A DNA stretch of 64,000 nucleotides from Sarcocystis neurona (Eukaryota; Apicomplexa; Conoidasida; Eucoccidiorida; Sarcocystidae). The notes below the pieces were generated by a model, which worked only from the letters and a program-made list of their open reading frames with translations, was not told the origin of the DNA and searched no databases. The DNA lies in assembly GCA_000727475.1 (NCBI GenBank), contig KL647301.1, positions 2,009,055 to 2,073,054 of the forward strand. The letters are read 5' to 3'. Numbering within the stretch: the stretch's first letter is position 1; the number at the start of each line of letters is the position of its first letter. Made by a program: the position numbers and the translations under genes. Of the stretch, positions 1-11,913 are shown piece by piece.

Positions 1-375
1 CGTGTGTTTTGCTGTTGCTGCTGCTACAACTCCTTCTCCTTTTTCAGCTTGTGCGGTCCGCTCTTGCTGCATTGCTGCCGGACGCGCGCTTTGTGATGCT
101 GCGTCTTTACTTGGACCTCTCGTGCCTATGTTGCATCGTTTGATGCTGCTGCTGCTGCTTCGCTGCGCAACAAGTTCTACACTGCTGCACCTGCTGCGCT
201 TGCTTGTTGGACCGGCGTGCTGCCGCTCTCTCTTGACGCAAGCGTGCTTCACAGCAGCTGCTGCTGTTACCTTCTCGTGTGCGGTTTGCTGGTGCTGCTG
301 CAACTGTGACTCTGTCGTCTTGGGGCCTGGCTGTGCTGCTGTTGCTGCTGCTGCTTCTTTGCGACCTGGTGTCAG

Positions 376-1452
376 AGTTCCTTAGTTGCTGCTATGGGGC
401 CCCTGTTGCATGCAGAACTGCAGCTCGGTCTCTTCGACGTCAAAGGGGAGACGCCGTCTCCCGAGCAGTTGCAGCGTCTCGGAATCCACGAAATTCTCAC
501 GCCTGTCAATCTGCATGCACAGGAAGTCCGTCGTACATAAATTCGCATGTTTATCCGTGTCTTCTAGATGTCTTGTATCTTCAGTGGAATGCATATGCAT
601 ACACACTTATATATATATATATATAGATATAGATATAGACGTGGGTACGTACACACTGCATGCGTATATGTAGCTGTAAGGATGCATATTTGTATATCTG
701 CGTTAATAATTTAGGACAAACTTTCTTTGATACATGTTTGTGCGTGAGGATATATTCTACGAACATGTAGGCGAATACGTTTGTCTCCACATACATGCAA
801 ATAGTAATGCCTGTGTGTACCCGTATATGCAACAGAAACATGTATGTCAGTCCTTACATGTTCGCCCACTATGCACAATATATATGTATATATCTATGTG
901 TGTTTCACCGACGCATACTGTTGTATATACATATATATATATATCTATATCTGTGTGTGTTTCACCCACGCACACTGTGCCCTCTATGTATATATATATA
1001 TATGTATATGTATTTATATTTGTATATGTCGGTCCGTGTATGTTTCACGTGTGCATGTATATTTGTGTCTGCGTATGTTTAGGTGCACATGTGGTTCCTG
1101 CATGCATTTTGTTCGGAACGAGTACGTGCTGGCTCATTGTTGAATAAGTGCTCGGCTCTACCGTGGATCTCTGTAGGTGTGCGTACCCGGGGTCAATGTG
1201 CTGCGTGCAGTCGACATATACACGCTGTTCCTGCATGCGTTATTCGTTGAGATATGTCTGTGTGCGGGGGGTTTGCAGGAAGCGGCAGCAGCATCTGCAG
1301 CAGACCCGGTGCGTTTCGGCTTGCAGCAGCTGCAGCAGAAGAGACAGCAGGGAGACAGTCACGCTGCTGCAAAGCCGCTGATTGAAGTCCTAAGCGAAGC
1401 CAGCAGCAGCGGCGACAGCGAGACAGAAACGGAGACGCAGCCGCAGCAGTAG
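376..1452 (+). CDS. 3' exons of an unidentified gene, 5' end outside the window
   Basis: Two phase-compatible exons. The first runs from an AG acceptor at 374-375 to about 525; it reads SSLVAAMGPLLHAELQLG at its start and DVKGETPSPEQLQRLGIHEI further on, an ordinary soluble-protein composition with no triplet-repeat character. The second starts after TTTGCAG at 1279, reads EAAAASAADPVRFGLQQLQQ and ends acidic (SSSGDSETETETQPQQ, stop TAG at 1450-1452). Both join in phase 0. The first donor (GAA|GTCCGT) is weak; if it is not used, the first exon ends in-frame at TAA 538-540 and the two exons belong to different transcripts. The 526-1278 interval is TA/TATG microsatellite, as in other introns here. 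No family is recognised. I am fairly sure of coding, unsure of the join. Confidence 0.42.
590..1040. repeat. TA/TATG/TGTG microsatellite block
   Basis: Alternating TATATA, TGTGTG and GTATGTAT runs, with the longest pure TA stretches near 610-640 and 930-1015. It lies in the proposed intron 526-1278. The Tyr/Ile/Val-rich open frames across it are translations of the repeat. Confidence 0.85.
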
Positions 1453-1760
1453 GACGAAGATCCCCGCAGTAGAAGCAGCCCAGCACAACACAGAGCAACA
1501 GCAGCAGCACCGAGAGCAGGAGCAGCTGTACGTCGCCGCCGCAGTGGCGTCGCCAGCAGCAGCAGCAGCGACAACTTACTCGCTCATATCGGCTGGTGTA
1601 GGAAACCTACTGTCAGCAACAGCGGCACAGCTGGCCCTGTGTGTGCTACTCATGGTAGAAGAAGCAGCGGCAGCAGGAACATCTGCGTCTGCTGCTGCCG
1701 ACGGTTACAAGTAGGAGTAGGAAACTGCAGCAGCCGCAACAGCAGTCCAGGGATCTTGAG

Positions 1761-2667
1761 GTGTGGGGGGGGCAAAAAGATGCAGCAGCAGCGGACCTGC
1801 TTGCTGATTACCCTAGGGGCAACAGCAACGCATGCGGTTGCTGTGTTGATGGGGACGCAGTTCGGGAGCTACAACAGCAGCTGCAACAGTGTGAGTGTCC
1901 GCGCAGGTTGGTACAACACGGTAGGATAGCAGCGGCCGCAGCGGGGCTCTCTCGTGTGTGCAAGCGGCGAGTCGCCGGGTACGCAGCTACAGCGGGAACA
2001 GCGCTGCGCTACCTCTGTAAATACGCTCGTACACCAGTTGAGCAGCAGCACACAGCAGAGTGCCTGCTGACGCCCGGTGTTACGCCGTTCTTGGCCAACC
2101 TTACCAGCACAGCCTGTGGGCGCAGTGCCAACGTGGCGGCAGCAGCTGCGGCAGTACCAGACGTCCCCTGCGAGAGTCTGTTTTACAGATGAGCAACAGC
2201 AGCAGCAGCCGAACTGACCGCTAGGACATGTGACTCGTCGACTCGATCTGTGGAGGAGGCAGCGCTGTCACAGCCCTTGGCTGCCGAAGCAGCTGTCTCT
2301 TAGTAATTTTGCTGCGCCTGTCGACTATGCAACTGCAGCAGCGCTAGACAGAGCGCAGCAAGTACTGGTGTGCCCTGCCGTGAGGGTATTACTGAAGGGA
2401 GACATGTGCCACAGTATAGTGTGTCCATCGTCAAAGAAGATGAAGCAGTGTGTGGGCGCTGTCAGCTGTCGTGACAAGACAACCGTGTGCAGTGTGGGTA
2501 GATGCAAGGACATGCAGAGGAGGGAGAAAAAAGAGTCTACTGCTGCAGCAGCAAAGGGCATGCTGCAGCAGCAGCAAAGTGATGGCAGGCGACTTCGCGC
2601 ACGGCCACATGTCGTACACCGAAGGAGCGTGCCGCCACCAGACGGGCAGCAGCGTATGATGAGATAA
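1761..2667 (+). other. Coding-like plus-strand stretches, exon structure unresolved
   Basis: Two plus-strand frames read as plausible protein: 1761-2192, including VRELQQQLQQCECPRRLVQ and TPGVTPFLANLTSTACG, and 2230-2667, including DYATAAALDRAQQVLVCPAV and SVGRCKDMQRREKKEST. Neither has a convincing ATG start or a phase-matched junction, and other frames are also open because of CAG repeats. They may be internal exons of a gene running toward 3048-4022 on the same strand. No family is recognised. Confidence 0.25.
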
Positions 2668-2705
2668 CAGCAGCGGCGCATATTACACCCTGTATGCACG
2701 CAGTA

Positions 2706-2714
2706 ACAACGCGC

Positions 2715-2748
<34 letters not shown>

Positions 2749-2808
2749 GTACTGCTACTACCACTACTAGCGCTACTACTACTGTTACTACTATGACGAC
2801 TACTGCAA
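2706..2808. repeat. Imperfect (ACT)n trinucleotide tract
   Basis: A run of ACT/ACC/ACG triplets, distinct from the CAG/GCA triplets that dominate elsewhere. It reads as Thr-rich on the plus strand and Val/Ser-rich on the minus strand. A second tract of this kind lies at about 61117-61320. Confidence 0.85.
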
Positions 2809-3047
2809 CAGTAGCAGGTCACGTGGCGGCAGGATGGAAAATGTCCTTACAAAATGTCCTTACAACAGCAGCAGCAGCGCACAGGACAGCAAGAGCAGAA
2901 GCGTGTTCGCTTGCAGCAGCGGCGTAATTCGCAGCAGCAGCGTGCCGCCGCAACAGCAGGCGCGGCAGGTGGCAGCAGCAGCAGCACCAGCATTACATCC
3001 TAGCAGCGAGTAGCATGCACGAGCTAGACCAGCACCTTCACTTAGGA

Positions 3048-4022
3048 CAGCAGCAGATGTTTATGTTTCCGAGACACGGTGACCACAGCAAAGATGCGCG
3101 AGGCGGGGACAACAGCGACATTGCGGCCCACCTGGGCCACGTGGGTTTTGTTGTAGAGTCTATGGTGGCACTGGGTCGGCAGGATCGTGTCACTCGAGAG
3201 TACGGGGATGCAGGAGAGTGGCGTCAGAGGTAAACTCAGCAGCATGTGTAGCAACGGCAGCGCATACCGCAGCAGGAGCAGCAATAGTGCAGCATATACA
3301 TGGGGCAACGGCAGGACCTGTGGCTGGGTGGCAAGGCAGAGAAGACCGTCGCAAAGGCTGCTGTGGCCGACGTGCCCCTATTTCTGCAGAATGTGCTAAG
3401 TAGGAAGTATTCGCACTTTATGCGGGTGGAGGAGAGCCGCCCTCGGGTGTGGAGTGTAGTTACACAGGAGTTGGGCGCGGATGTGATTACCGTCCTCCCG
3501 TCTTCCCAACGCCGGCAAGTCTTACGGAGAAATGTGGTACATCAGGTTTCTGATGCGGGCGTCTTGCTGGCTTATCGTTCCCATCACTGTAAAATACTGA
3601 TGTTCGCTGGAACGCGAGGGCATGGCGCTTCGCATAGGCGGAGCATGCCAGCCGTGGTGTGTGCTGTCTGCACAGTAAGAAGCTTAGTTCTGGGGTACAA
3701 CATGTGTGCTACATGTACATTTGATATAGCCATCAAGCATATGTATAGAGATATACCTGTCAGCAGATACATATATGCGTGTGGATGGGTATACTGAGTA
3801 GATATACTTGTGTATTTGTACGTGTATATATATATATATATATATATATATGGATTTGCAAGATAGATGTTTGTGTGCAGATACTCAGTATACTGGCGTG
3901 GTTGAACAGTTACACCGTGCGCTCACGGCTGTGTTCTCTGCATGCGACCGAAGAAGCGGCAGTGTACGTATACTCTGTGGCGCATGTGTCATAGCCAATG
4001 ATAGACAAATATCTGCATGTAG
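3048..4022 (+). CDS. Three internal exons of an unidentified gene
   Basis: Three exons fit with matching codon phase. Exon 3046/3048-3229 follows acceptor CTTCACTTAG, reads QQQMFMFPRHGDHSKDARGG and ends at GAG|GTAAAC in phase 2. Exon 3293-3588 follows AGTGCAG, contains ADVPLFLQNVLSRKYSHFMR and DVITVLPSSQRRQVLRR, and ends at CACT|GTAAAA in phase 1. Exon 3881-4022 follows TTGTGTGCAG, contains TQYTGVVEQLHRALTAVFSA and ends at TAG|GTATGT in phase 2. The first intron is only 63 bases; the second (3589-3880) holds a TA microsatellite. Neither the start nor the terminal exon was found. No domain is recognised; the RHG triplet at 3079 lacks the rest of a histidine-phosphatase signature. The phase agreement is the main support. 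Confidence 0.42.
3826..3852. repeat. (TA)n microsatellite
   Basis: A short pure TA run inside the proposed intron 3589-3880. Confidence 0.85.
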
Positions 4023-4258
4023 GTATGTAGGCAGGTACGCATACGCAACTATATTTGTGAAGCTTTTCCACCCTACCGCAGTGTCCGTAACATGCGTCAC
4101 GGGAGACTGTCAAGGTAGCAAACAGCGCGGATGTGCATGCACTCGCCTACGTAAGATTATTTGATGAGGGCGAGAGCAAGCGTAAAAGCTGCACAGTGTT
4201 TCCATACGTGTGTTTCCATGTAAACCAAAATAGAATTAGGTGCATACGGCAATTCTAC

Positions 4259-4761
4259 TCAGGTGAACAGGCGCTGGAGACGACGAAGGGAAAGCAGACG
4301 GTGTGCTGCTTGGTTCTGTATAAAGGTGGACCACCACCCTCTCTCTCCCAGTCTCTCTTATCTGTATGTATGTGTGTGTCTGTCTGTGTGCATTAATGTG
4401 TGCCTTCCTCCTGTTCCCCTCCGCATACATACATGAATACAGGTCCGCGCATCTCTCCCTGGATCTTCTGCGTTGGCACATAGGCACGATGTATGGACAA
4501 ACGTAATGTGTAGACGACTGTATTTCCTCTCTCTCCCCTCTCTCTATGAGTGGGTATGTACACGCATGAGGATTCTCCTTCTGTCTCTCTATTTATAAGT
4601 ATATATGTGCACGTAGACGTGCGACAAAAAATACATACGTGGGTGCCTAAATACACCTGCGCAGCCAGGTCGAGGTGCAGAATTCTGAACCCCCCGAACC
4701 GCCACGCCTGCGCCAGCGAGTTTCGACGAAAAACTTTCGGAGTGTCTTCTGGTGGTTTCAT
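4259..4761 (-). CDS. Possible 53-residue two-exon protein
   Basis: A minus-strand ATG at 4761 opens a 35-codon exon (MKPPEDTPKVFRRNSLAQAW to HLDLAAQ) ending at CAG|GTGTAT (4657/4656). A phase-0 continuation from acceptor TTTATACAG (4316) reads NQAAHRLLSLRRLQRLFT and stops at 4259. The product would be small and basic, the sort of composition seen in organellar or ribosomal proteins. The plus strand over 4675-4800 also reads plausibly (VSTKNFRSVFWWFHTCVEVY after acceptor GGTGCAG), so the strand is not certain. No family is recognised. Confidence 0.3.
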
Positions 4762-5640
4762 ACATGTGTGGAGGTGTATAAGACTACTCTTTATTATAGC
4801 TTAGATGTAGCCACATATATTTATTGTTCGTGTGTACGTATGGAAACACCTAGGTATGTGCATATGTGTGTATATAGATATATGTAGATACTTGGGTCCA
4901 AGTTCCAGTGGTAGGGCAACAAAAGCGATAAGCCCAATGCATATATGTATACGTATACGAAGATACATAGATGACACATTGATAGATAGATAAAAGTGTG
5001 CACCTGTGCGTCTAGGCACATGACAAATAGGTTTAAGCCAGAGAGATACGCATGCGCAGCTCAACGGGAGTGCTTGCTCGGCACGCAGGGGTGCCCCAGG
5101 AAGGGTCCCTGCTGCTGTCCAGCCGCTGCCGCTGCGACTGTCCTGCCATTGTTGCGAGGAGCATATCCACCTTCCGACGACCTTCGTATTGGCCTGCCAC
5201 CGATTGGCAGAAGCGTGCGGACACATATAGGGGTCCGTGCCCGTGTTTTTTAACAAGGGAGCCATTTGAAACTTACATATACACGCATACAACGGCAGAT
5301 TACGAATATCCCCGTAAACACACTTACCGGTGCACACAGATACGTCTGTGTGTAGCCACCATACATACATGTACACATACATATATATATATATATATTG
5401 TGTATAAGTGAGTACAGTCGACATACACCCACTACATATATACGGTAAACATGCGTATGCACGTACATACATATACTGTATACACTATGTACCCTATGAC
5501 AGATAATATACTTTTTTTATATATTGTATATTATATACGTATATCTGTAGAATATACATATGTATGTATTATATTCTCTTTATGTCATAACTGTAAGTTA
5601 TGTATTACAGAAAGTAAATATATATAGTATATACATTCGT
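4762..5640. other. No supported gene; TA/TATG-rich DNA
   Basis: TA runs at 5378-5400 and dense TATA/GTAT around 5500-5640 flank a mixed-sequence island at 5040-5260 that is open on both strands without start or splice support. Confidence 0.5.
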
Positions 5641-5947
5641 ATGCACGAGGACCAGGTGGATGGAGGTGACACGTGTGGAAGAAAGATTTACAAGCATGAG
5701 GAGCGCCTCGGACACATGCAGTCACATCAAGCAGCAGCAGCAGCACCACATTCACCCACACCATTCCTGCTGCCCCTGCCTACCATACTACATCTGCGTC
5801 TCTTCCTCCTGCTACTGCTTGGCGCTGCAGCTGCCGCGTGTCGCGCTGCCTTTGTTCCTGCGTCCTCCAGGGTTGCTTTGCTGCTTCTGCTGCTACTGCG
5901 TCTTCTTTACCGCACACACTGCACCTACAGCTACACCGCACTTGCAG

Positions 5948-6451
5948 CTACACCGCAAAGCTGCTGCGCTCCGGGTCTGCGGGTGCTCCTTCAGCCGCTG
6001 GTGCGTCTTTGGTGTGCGGCTGCTGCTTCTGCTGCTGCCTCTTCTTTACCGCACACAATGCACGTGCAGCTACACCGCACAGCTGCTGCGCTCGTCTGTT
6101 CCTCCGGGTTTGCGGCTGCTCCTTCAGCCACTTGTGCGTCTTTCGTGTGCGGCTGCTGCTTTGCCTGCTCCTGTTGCTTTCGGTTGTTGCCACTGCCGCT
6201 TCGGCTGCTGCAGCTCTTTTATTCTGCTCCTGCTGCTGCTTCCGCTTGGTGCCGCGGCTGCAGCGGCTGTCTTCAATAAAAAAATCATCGGGGGACGGGA
6301 TTGAGCCACTGGCCGCCCTGTCCGTACGCCGCTGCGACCAGCTGCGCCGCTGCAGCAGCACACCACATAAAACGGCAGTCTTCTTATGAGACACAGATAC
6401 CTGCTGCTGTGGCTGCTCTTCTGCTGTTGCTCTCCCTTCTCCTGCTATCAC
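5948..6451 (-). other. Gln/Arg-rich minus-strand open stretch, possibly coding
   Basis: The minus strand reads with mixed charged residues between 6450 and 6130 (for example RTDRAASGSIPSPDDFFIED and RGTKRKQQQEQNKRAAAAEA). The opposite strand gives only Leu/Cys-rich translation of CTG repeats. No ATG, splice sites or recognised domain support a definite gene. The plus strand carries AATAAAAAAA at 6274-6283, which could be a polyadenylation signal for an unseen plus-strand gene. Confidence 0.22.
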
Positions 6452-7176
6452 TTGTCTTCATCCTGCAACTGCTGCTGCTTCTCTGCGTCCTGTTTCTGCT
6501 GCTGCCGCCCCTCTGCGTCCAGCTGCTGCTGCTCCGGCTGCTGCTGCCAACCATATTGCTGCTGCTGCTGCTCCTCTGCGTGCTGCTGCTACCTAGCCAA
6601 GGCCATTTATTTGACGGAGTCGTGACTCCCCTGCTGCTGCTGCTGCGTCACTGCTGCCGCCGCTGATCTACTGCTGTCAGCTGCGGCTCTCTCCTATTGC
6701 TGCTGTTGTATTCTTGCTGTTGCGCCCAACGGCACGATGCTCCGGCCGGACTGCTGCTACATCCCCTGCTCTTGTCCCGAAATGGGACAGGCCTACGCTT
6801 CTGTTGCTGCAGTGCAGTTGCAGCTGCTGCCGCCACGGCTGCTGCGTGTTGTGCACTGCTGCTGCGGCTCTTTATGCAGCTGCTGTTTTCCGCGACTGCT
6901 GCTCTAAGAGGACCACCGCTATTGCGACTGCTGCTCTTGCTGCTACTGCTGCCGCTGCTCCCGCTGCTGCTGGTGCCGCCGTTGCACGAAAAGAGCTGCG
7001 CCTCTCTGTTCTTTTATGGATGCCAGCAGCTCTGTCTGTTGCTGCCACTACAGCTGCTCTGTAGCTGCCAGAGCTGGGGGGGCTGCTCCCCGTGCTGCTG
7101 CAGGTATACCTGCTCCCTCTGCTGCTCTCCCTGCTGCGGCTGCTGCTGCGTCTGCCGTAGCTCCAAGGGGAGAACG
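6452..7176. repeat. CTG/GCT triplet-repeat region without a supported gene
   Basis: Nearly continuous imperfect CTG/GCT/TGC triplets. All long open frames here are Leu-, Cys- or Ala-rich on the plus strand and Gln/Ser-rich on the minus strand, which is the repeat itself. It lies just downstream of the minus-strand gene that ends at 7177. Confidence 0.6.
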
Positions 7177-7757
7177 TTACTCACTTTTCTTCTGCTTGCG
7201 GACCATATAGACCATGTGCCAGACCTTATACGTGGCGTAGAAGGCAAGGCCCATCCCAAAAGGATTCGCCCACCACCACGCTCGGTACTCTGAGCTGTAC
7301 GTACACCGCAACAACGTCCAGCCGCTTCCTCTACAACGCTTGCACGCGCAGAGAACGATGGGGTTGTACGCGCAACTACTAGAGACGGACAGATACGCGA
7401 AAGCGTTTAGCACCAGCAGCGACGATACACATATATATACACACGCGTGTATGTGTTCACATGTATTGTACTATCTACACATTATTGCGTAACTACTATC
7501 ACATTCGCTCACATATGTATATATATGTTATAGTGTGCACACGTAAGCATTATTACAATCTCTTATATGCATATATATATATATATGCATATATTCATAC
7601 ATATGTATATATATATGTTCACATATGTTACAATATGTACAGGCTACATTAGGTAACTACTACAATCTCTGATATACATATATATATATATATATTTATG
7701 TGTATATATGTATATGCATATATTCATTATTACCTAACTACTACTACAATATTTCAC

Positions 7758-7789
<32 letters not shown>

Positions 7790-8942
7790 GTATACACATA
7801 TATGCACAGATATCGACGAACACATATAGATACGTTTGCGATAAATAGAAGAGCCACCGTGTAGGCAGTTACGGAGACGCCGTCTCGCGGGCGTGGAACG
7901 TGGACACGACATGTGAAGGATGATAGCGCCACCGTGTGTGAGACACAACGGACAGCGAAGAAGGCAGCGGAAGCAGCAGCCGCAGCAGTAGGGGAAGCAG
8001 CAGCGGAAGAAGCACCAGCAGCATCCTCAGTAGAAGCAAGAGTCGCAGCAACAGTAGAAGGTCCCGCGGTAGCAGCGGCAGCAGCAGCGGCCGGATGAAC
8101 GTAGCACCACCACAAGCAGGAGACACGAAGGAGAGCAGCAGCAGGGCAGTCTCGCTTCAACAGCTACCGTCCAGCAAGTCACGACGCATATCTGAGAAGG
8201 AGCAAGGGTCACATCTGATAGCAGCAGCAACACGAAGCAGAGTCTTGCCATCACTGCAGGCGGCTATATATGCGTGCACCTCTTTGTACGTAGCAGGCGT
8301 TACAGCAGCAGCAGCAGCAAAACTGCGCACTGGGTCGAAGTTTTCTGTTCATACCGGCAGCACCAGGGCCCACAGGAGCATCAGTGGACCCCCCACCACC
8401 ACCGCCAGACGAGCAGGAACACGCCACACATAGCCGCAGAAGCAACCGCCAGAGCATCACAGCAGCAACGGTGGCACAGCAGCAATGGTGGCACAGCAGC
8501 CACGGCAGCAGCGGAAGCAGCAACAGCAACGCGCAACCAGCAGCAACAGCAAACAGAACGCGGGCAGCAGCAGCAGTCGGAAGGCGGCAGCAGCAGCCCC
8601 GGGGCAGGCACTACGTGTGCAGGAGTTCTGGAGAAGCCGTTTAAGCGGCAAATGCAGTTGCAGGTCAGCCGCCTCGAACAAGCTCAGCAGCTGGCATAGC
8701 AGGAATAGCAACTGTTTTTGAAGCAGAGCGGCGAAACATTGGGACAGCAGCACCAGCGAGGACAGCAGATACGTGTCTCACGCCCTGGCAATTTGAGCAA
8801 ATTGGTTGTTTATCGCATTCAACACAGACGCCTGCACCTCCGACGCCGAGCGACCTTCGAGTTGCTGCCACGTCCTTTTCCATTGCAGCGGGTTAATAGC
8901 CCGCCCGACAGCGGCCACATATTTTTGAAAGTGAAAGCCCAT
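7177..8942 (-). CDS. 92-residue two-exon protein with C-terminal membrane segment; ATP synthase subunit f-like is one possibility
   Basis: Exon 1 (8942-8782) starts at ATG and reads MGFHFQKYVAAVGRAINPLQ, then WKRTWQQLEGRSASEVQA, ending at GGC|GTGAGA in phase 2. Exon 2 (7294-7177) follows GTGTACGTACAG and reads SEYRAWWWANPFGMGLAFYA, then TYKVWHMVYMVRKQKKSE and a stop. The phase matches exactly. The product has a basic, amphipathic N-terminal part and one hydrophobic segment (about residues 58-84) followed by a Lys/Arg tail. Size and layout resemble small single-span mitochondrial inner-membrane subunits such as ATP synthase subunit f; I see no diagnostic motif, so that is a guess. The 1487-base intron carries CAG and TA repeats, unusually long beside 161- and 118-base exons. 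Confidence 0.58.
7560..7800. repeat. TA/TATG microsatellite block inside an intron
   Basis: Long TA and GTATATATAC runs near 7570-7630, 7675-7700 and 7758-7795, all inside the 7295-8781 intron of the minus-strand small gene. Confidence 0.85.
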
Positions 8943-10462
8943 CTTCGCCGCGCACCCCTTGCTGTCTTAGCTGAGGTTGCCGGCTGTGCTGCTGCTGGTC
9001 TCCGTCCTACGACGGAGGCCCTGGTGCAGCTCCTGCTGATGCGTTGCTGCTGCAGCGGGCGCTGCTGTGCTGTTTTCTTGTTATGTGCAGTGTGTATGTG
9101 GCGCCCTATTTGCCGCTGCCGCCTGTCTCAGTGCGCTTGCTGCTGTTGCTGCTACGGCTGTTTCTACTCAACCTGCAGTCTTTTTTGTGCGTCCTGGGGG
9201 GGGCCTGCGCTTGCTCTCCCTGTGTCGGGTGGCCCACACTTTCTGCAACGCAGAGGCCCCACGAGCAGCAGCAGCAGCGGCGGGACGCAAACAGCGGCAG
9301 CAGGAGCAGAGCAGCGCAGGGATGCAGCCGCACGCAGGACCCGTACGAGAGTGAACAGGACGGGGCGGGCGGCTGCGTGCAGCTGCGGGGCAGGTGTAGT
9401 GGCCGAGCTGCAGAGGGAGTAGGTTTCCCGAAGCAGCTGTCCACGCTGTCTTCACGGAAGGATTTACATGTGAAATATTATTGATATGCGTGCTCTCTGG
9501 TGATGGAAGTGATTTTATGGGCTAAAGAGAGGGTGCCGCAGCAGCGTCACTGCTTCACGAAATACGCACACTTCCCTAATTTCGTCGGAGGTCGGCTCTT
9601 CTGCGGTGTGCGGACACCGCACGCAGTCGTCGCCGAGGAGAAAGTATTGCGAAATGAAGAGAAGACGGGGTAAGAGGGAAGGGGCGAAGCAGCTAGGCGT
9701 AGAACTGGGGACGTGGATGTTTAGACGGATTAGCGTGACTGAGGAGACGAGGGAAATGCGAAAACGAAGGAGAGAAAGCATGAAGGGGTGAACGGAGGAG
9801 GACGACGACCGCTGGCAGAAAGAAGAAAGTTCGGGACAGGAGCGATGCCTCGCAGTCCGCGCGTGATGCCGGTTCAAAAATGGAAAACGACGTCACAGAT
9901 ACACTTCAACTCCTGCATGCCTTTCTCTGCACATAGTGTTTCTGTCGACACGTGGCCGCCGCTGCTGCTGCTGCTGCTCGTGCAGCAGGATACCCGTGGC
10001 TATTCATGGTAGTGGTCAGTAGGCGGCACTGCTGCAGTTGCCGCTGCAATGCTGCTGGAGTGCTTGCTGTGCTTGCGGCTGATTGTGCTACAACACACAG
10101 GTATATCTGGTCATACGTTCGTATGCTGCTTCAGCGAACGTACGTGCTAAACAAAGTTTAACTGAAACGTTAAAGTTTAAGTACGTCCTGCTGGTACATA
10201 GGTGTGCACATGCGTGTAGCTTTCTGGCTGCTGTTTGTGTACGTGCAAGCTATTGTTGTGGCTGCTGGTGCTGCTGCTGGGACCGCACTCGCGCTCTGCT
10301 GCGCGCGCCAGCGCCCCCACCTGTTGAACTCGCGACCCCCAGTTGCCGGTGTGTCTCGGTCCGTCGCAGCTGCAGCAGCTGCTGCTGCTCCCGCTGCTGT
10401 GCTGCATACGACGTAAAACGTATAGCGGCCGCGGCTGCTATTTGCTAGATCTGTCGGCGTGC
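8943..10462. other. Repeat-rich DNA, no supported gene
   Basis: CTG/CAG triplets occupy 8990-9420 and 9950-10420. Between them, about 9640-9850 is strongly purine-rich on the plus strand, with runs such as GAAGAGAAGACGGGG and GAAAACGAAGGAGAGAAAG. Both strands stay open there for 60-120 codons, but starts, splice sites and domain signals are lacking. Confidence 0.5.
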
Positions 10463-10873
10463 TCAACTCACAGTCCGGAAGCGAGCTTCCTCCTGCGGTT
10501 TCCGCCACTGCTGACGCCCTGCATCGGTTGCCGGTGTGCGGCAACAGCTGAAGCTCCTGCGGTTGCTGCTGCCTCTCCTCCTCCTGGCACTGCTGCCCGC
10601 CCGCTTGTTGCCACCCGCCTTCGCTTCGTCGTGCTTCTGCATTGTACCTTCGCGTTGTTCGCAGCGTCGACGACCCTTCTCTGGCGTGGCAGTGAAGTGC
10701 TGGCTCGATTTGGCCTGCGGTTGCGGCTTCAGCAGGTCTAAGGATTCTCCAGCGGCTTCAGACGCTGCAGCAGGACCAGCACGGCAGAAGCCTCGCACTC
10801 GCTGCTTTTTAAGCAGCGGCTGGCTACTATGAGTGGCTGCTGCTGCTGTCCAGTCGCAGAACAAGTGTAGCAC
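10463..10873 (-). other. Charged minus-strand open stretch, possibly an exon
   Basis: The minus strand reads AAGESLDLLKPQPQAKSSQH, then CEQREGTMQKHDEAKAGGNK, which is more protein-like than the Leu/Ala-rich plus strand. There is no ATG at a suitable place and no phase-checked junction. No family is recognised. Confidence 0.25.
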
Positions 10874-11298
10874 TCGCTGCTTTCTAGCTAGCGGCTACTA
10901 GGAGCGACCGCTGCTGCTGTTGCTGCTGCTGCTGCTCTTCAGTCTCAGGGTCTTCGTCCACACGCGGGCTCTATACATCACAGCGAACATACACGAATGC
11001 ATCTCTGTAAGGAACGTAGCCAGTGCGGTATGACTTTAAAGGCGTCCCTCTCTCCGTAAGTCTCAAAATACGTATTTAAAGCACGCTTGGACCACACATC
11101 TGCCTGCAGGTCTCATCCCAAGGAACACGTACGCACCGGTAGACTGTCTTCGGCTGCCCGCCCGCGCCCGATCTGCACAGCCTGTGCGCGTGCTTCGGTG
11201 CACGAATCGCATATTTCTATCCATTCACCCAGTGGCGCAGAAGCGTCCTACCGTCGCTTGTTCGCAGCTTAGGGAAGTGAAGAGGAAAATCTTATACT

Positions 11299-11844
11299 GT
11301 GGGCGTGCTCTACAGTCCGAGCTTCTCTTGCTTGTGTGACGCTTTCGGAGCTGCCTCCTCTGTATTTTGTGCACTTACTGAAGCATACGTGCTTGCTGGG
11401 TTCCCGGCATGCTGCAGCCACCTGTTGAACCTGGACGGCACACACTACTCAGTAGGGGCTGCTGGAACACATTACCGTAAAAGAGTGTCGAAGCTGCCAC
11501 ACGAACACAGTAGTGGCAGGCGGAAGACTTTATTCATTCAGGTTTCTACTGCAGCTTTTCAACTTCACGGGCAGATGCTCTACAGAACCCTGTTTCTTCC
11601 CTCCGCCGTACGTGTCTGCATGTTATGTATTCACCTTTTGGTGCTCCGTCAGCTCACAAGACGCAATGCTTACACGCAGTGTTTGTGTTCCCCCTCCCCG
11701 CAGCGAAGCCACGACGCCCGGTTTGTCTCGTACGTGTCTATCTTCACTTCATTTGCTTGTGCCTCATCCTGTACGATCCTGTTATATATACATATATATA
11801 TGTGTTTGTGTCTTTTCCGCACACTACAACGTATACAACCGTGA
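11299..11844 (+). other. Open plus-strand frame without triplet repeats, possibly an exon
   Basis: The frame is open for 181 codons with mixed composition (AYVLAGFPACCSHLLNLDGT, GTHYRKRVSKLPHEHSSGRR). The minus strand has no comparable frame between 11299 and 11670. It has no ATG start, and the last part (11780-11844) runs into a TA tract. A coding exon is possible but unproven. Confidence 0.28.
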
Positions 11845-11913
11845 CTTAAGTGTTCCTGGACGGCGCGGGAGGTCGGCGGCGACCTGTGTATATGCAGGCG
11901 TACTGGAACATTG

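Noticed and set aside
1..385. Plus-strand frame covering the first 385 bases
   Set aside because: It is GCT/CTG repeat translation, most likely intron upstream of the exon at 376.
3062..3090. RHG motif suggesting a histidine phosphatase or phosphoglycerate mutase
   Set aside because: The surrounding conserved positions (hydrophobic strand before, LTxxG and later catalytic residues) are missing.
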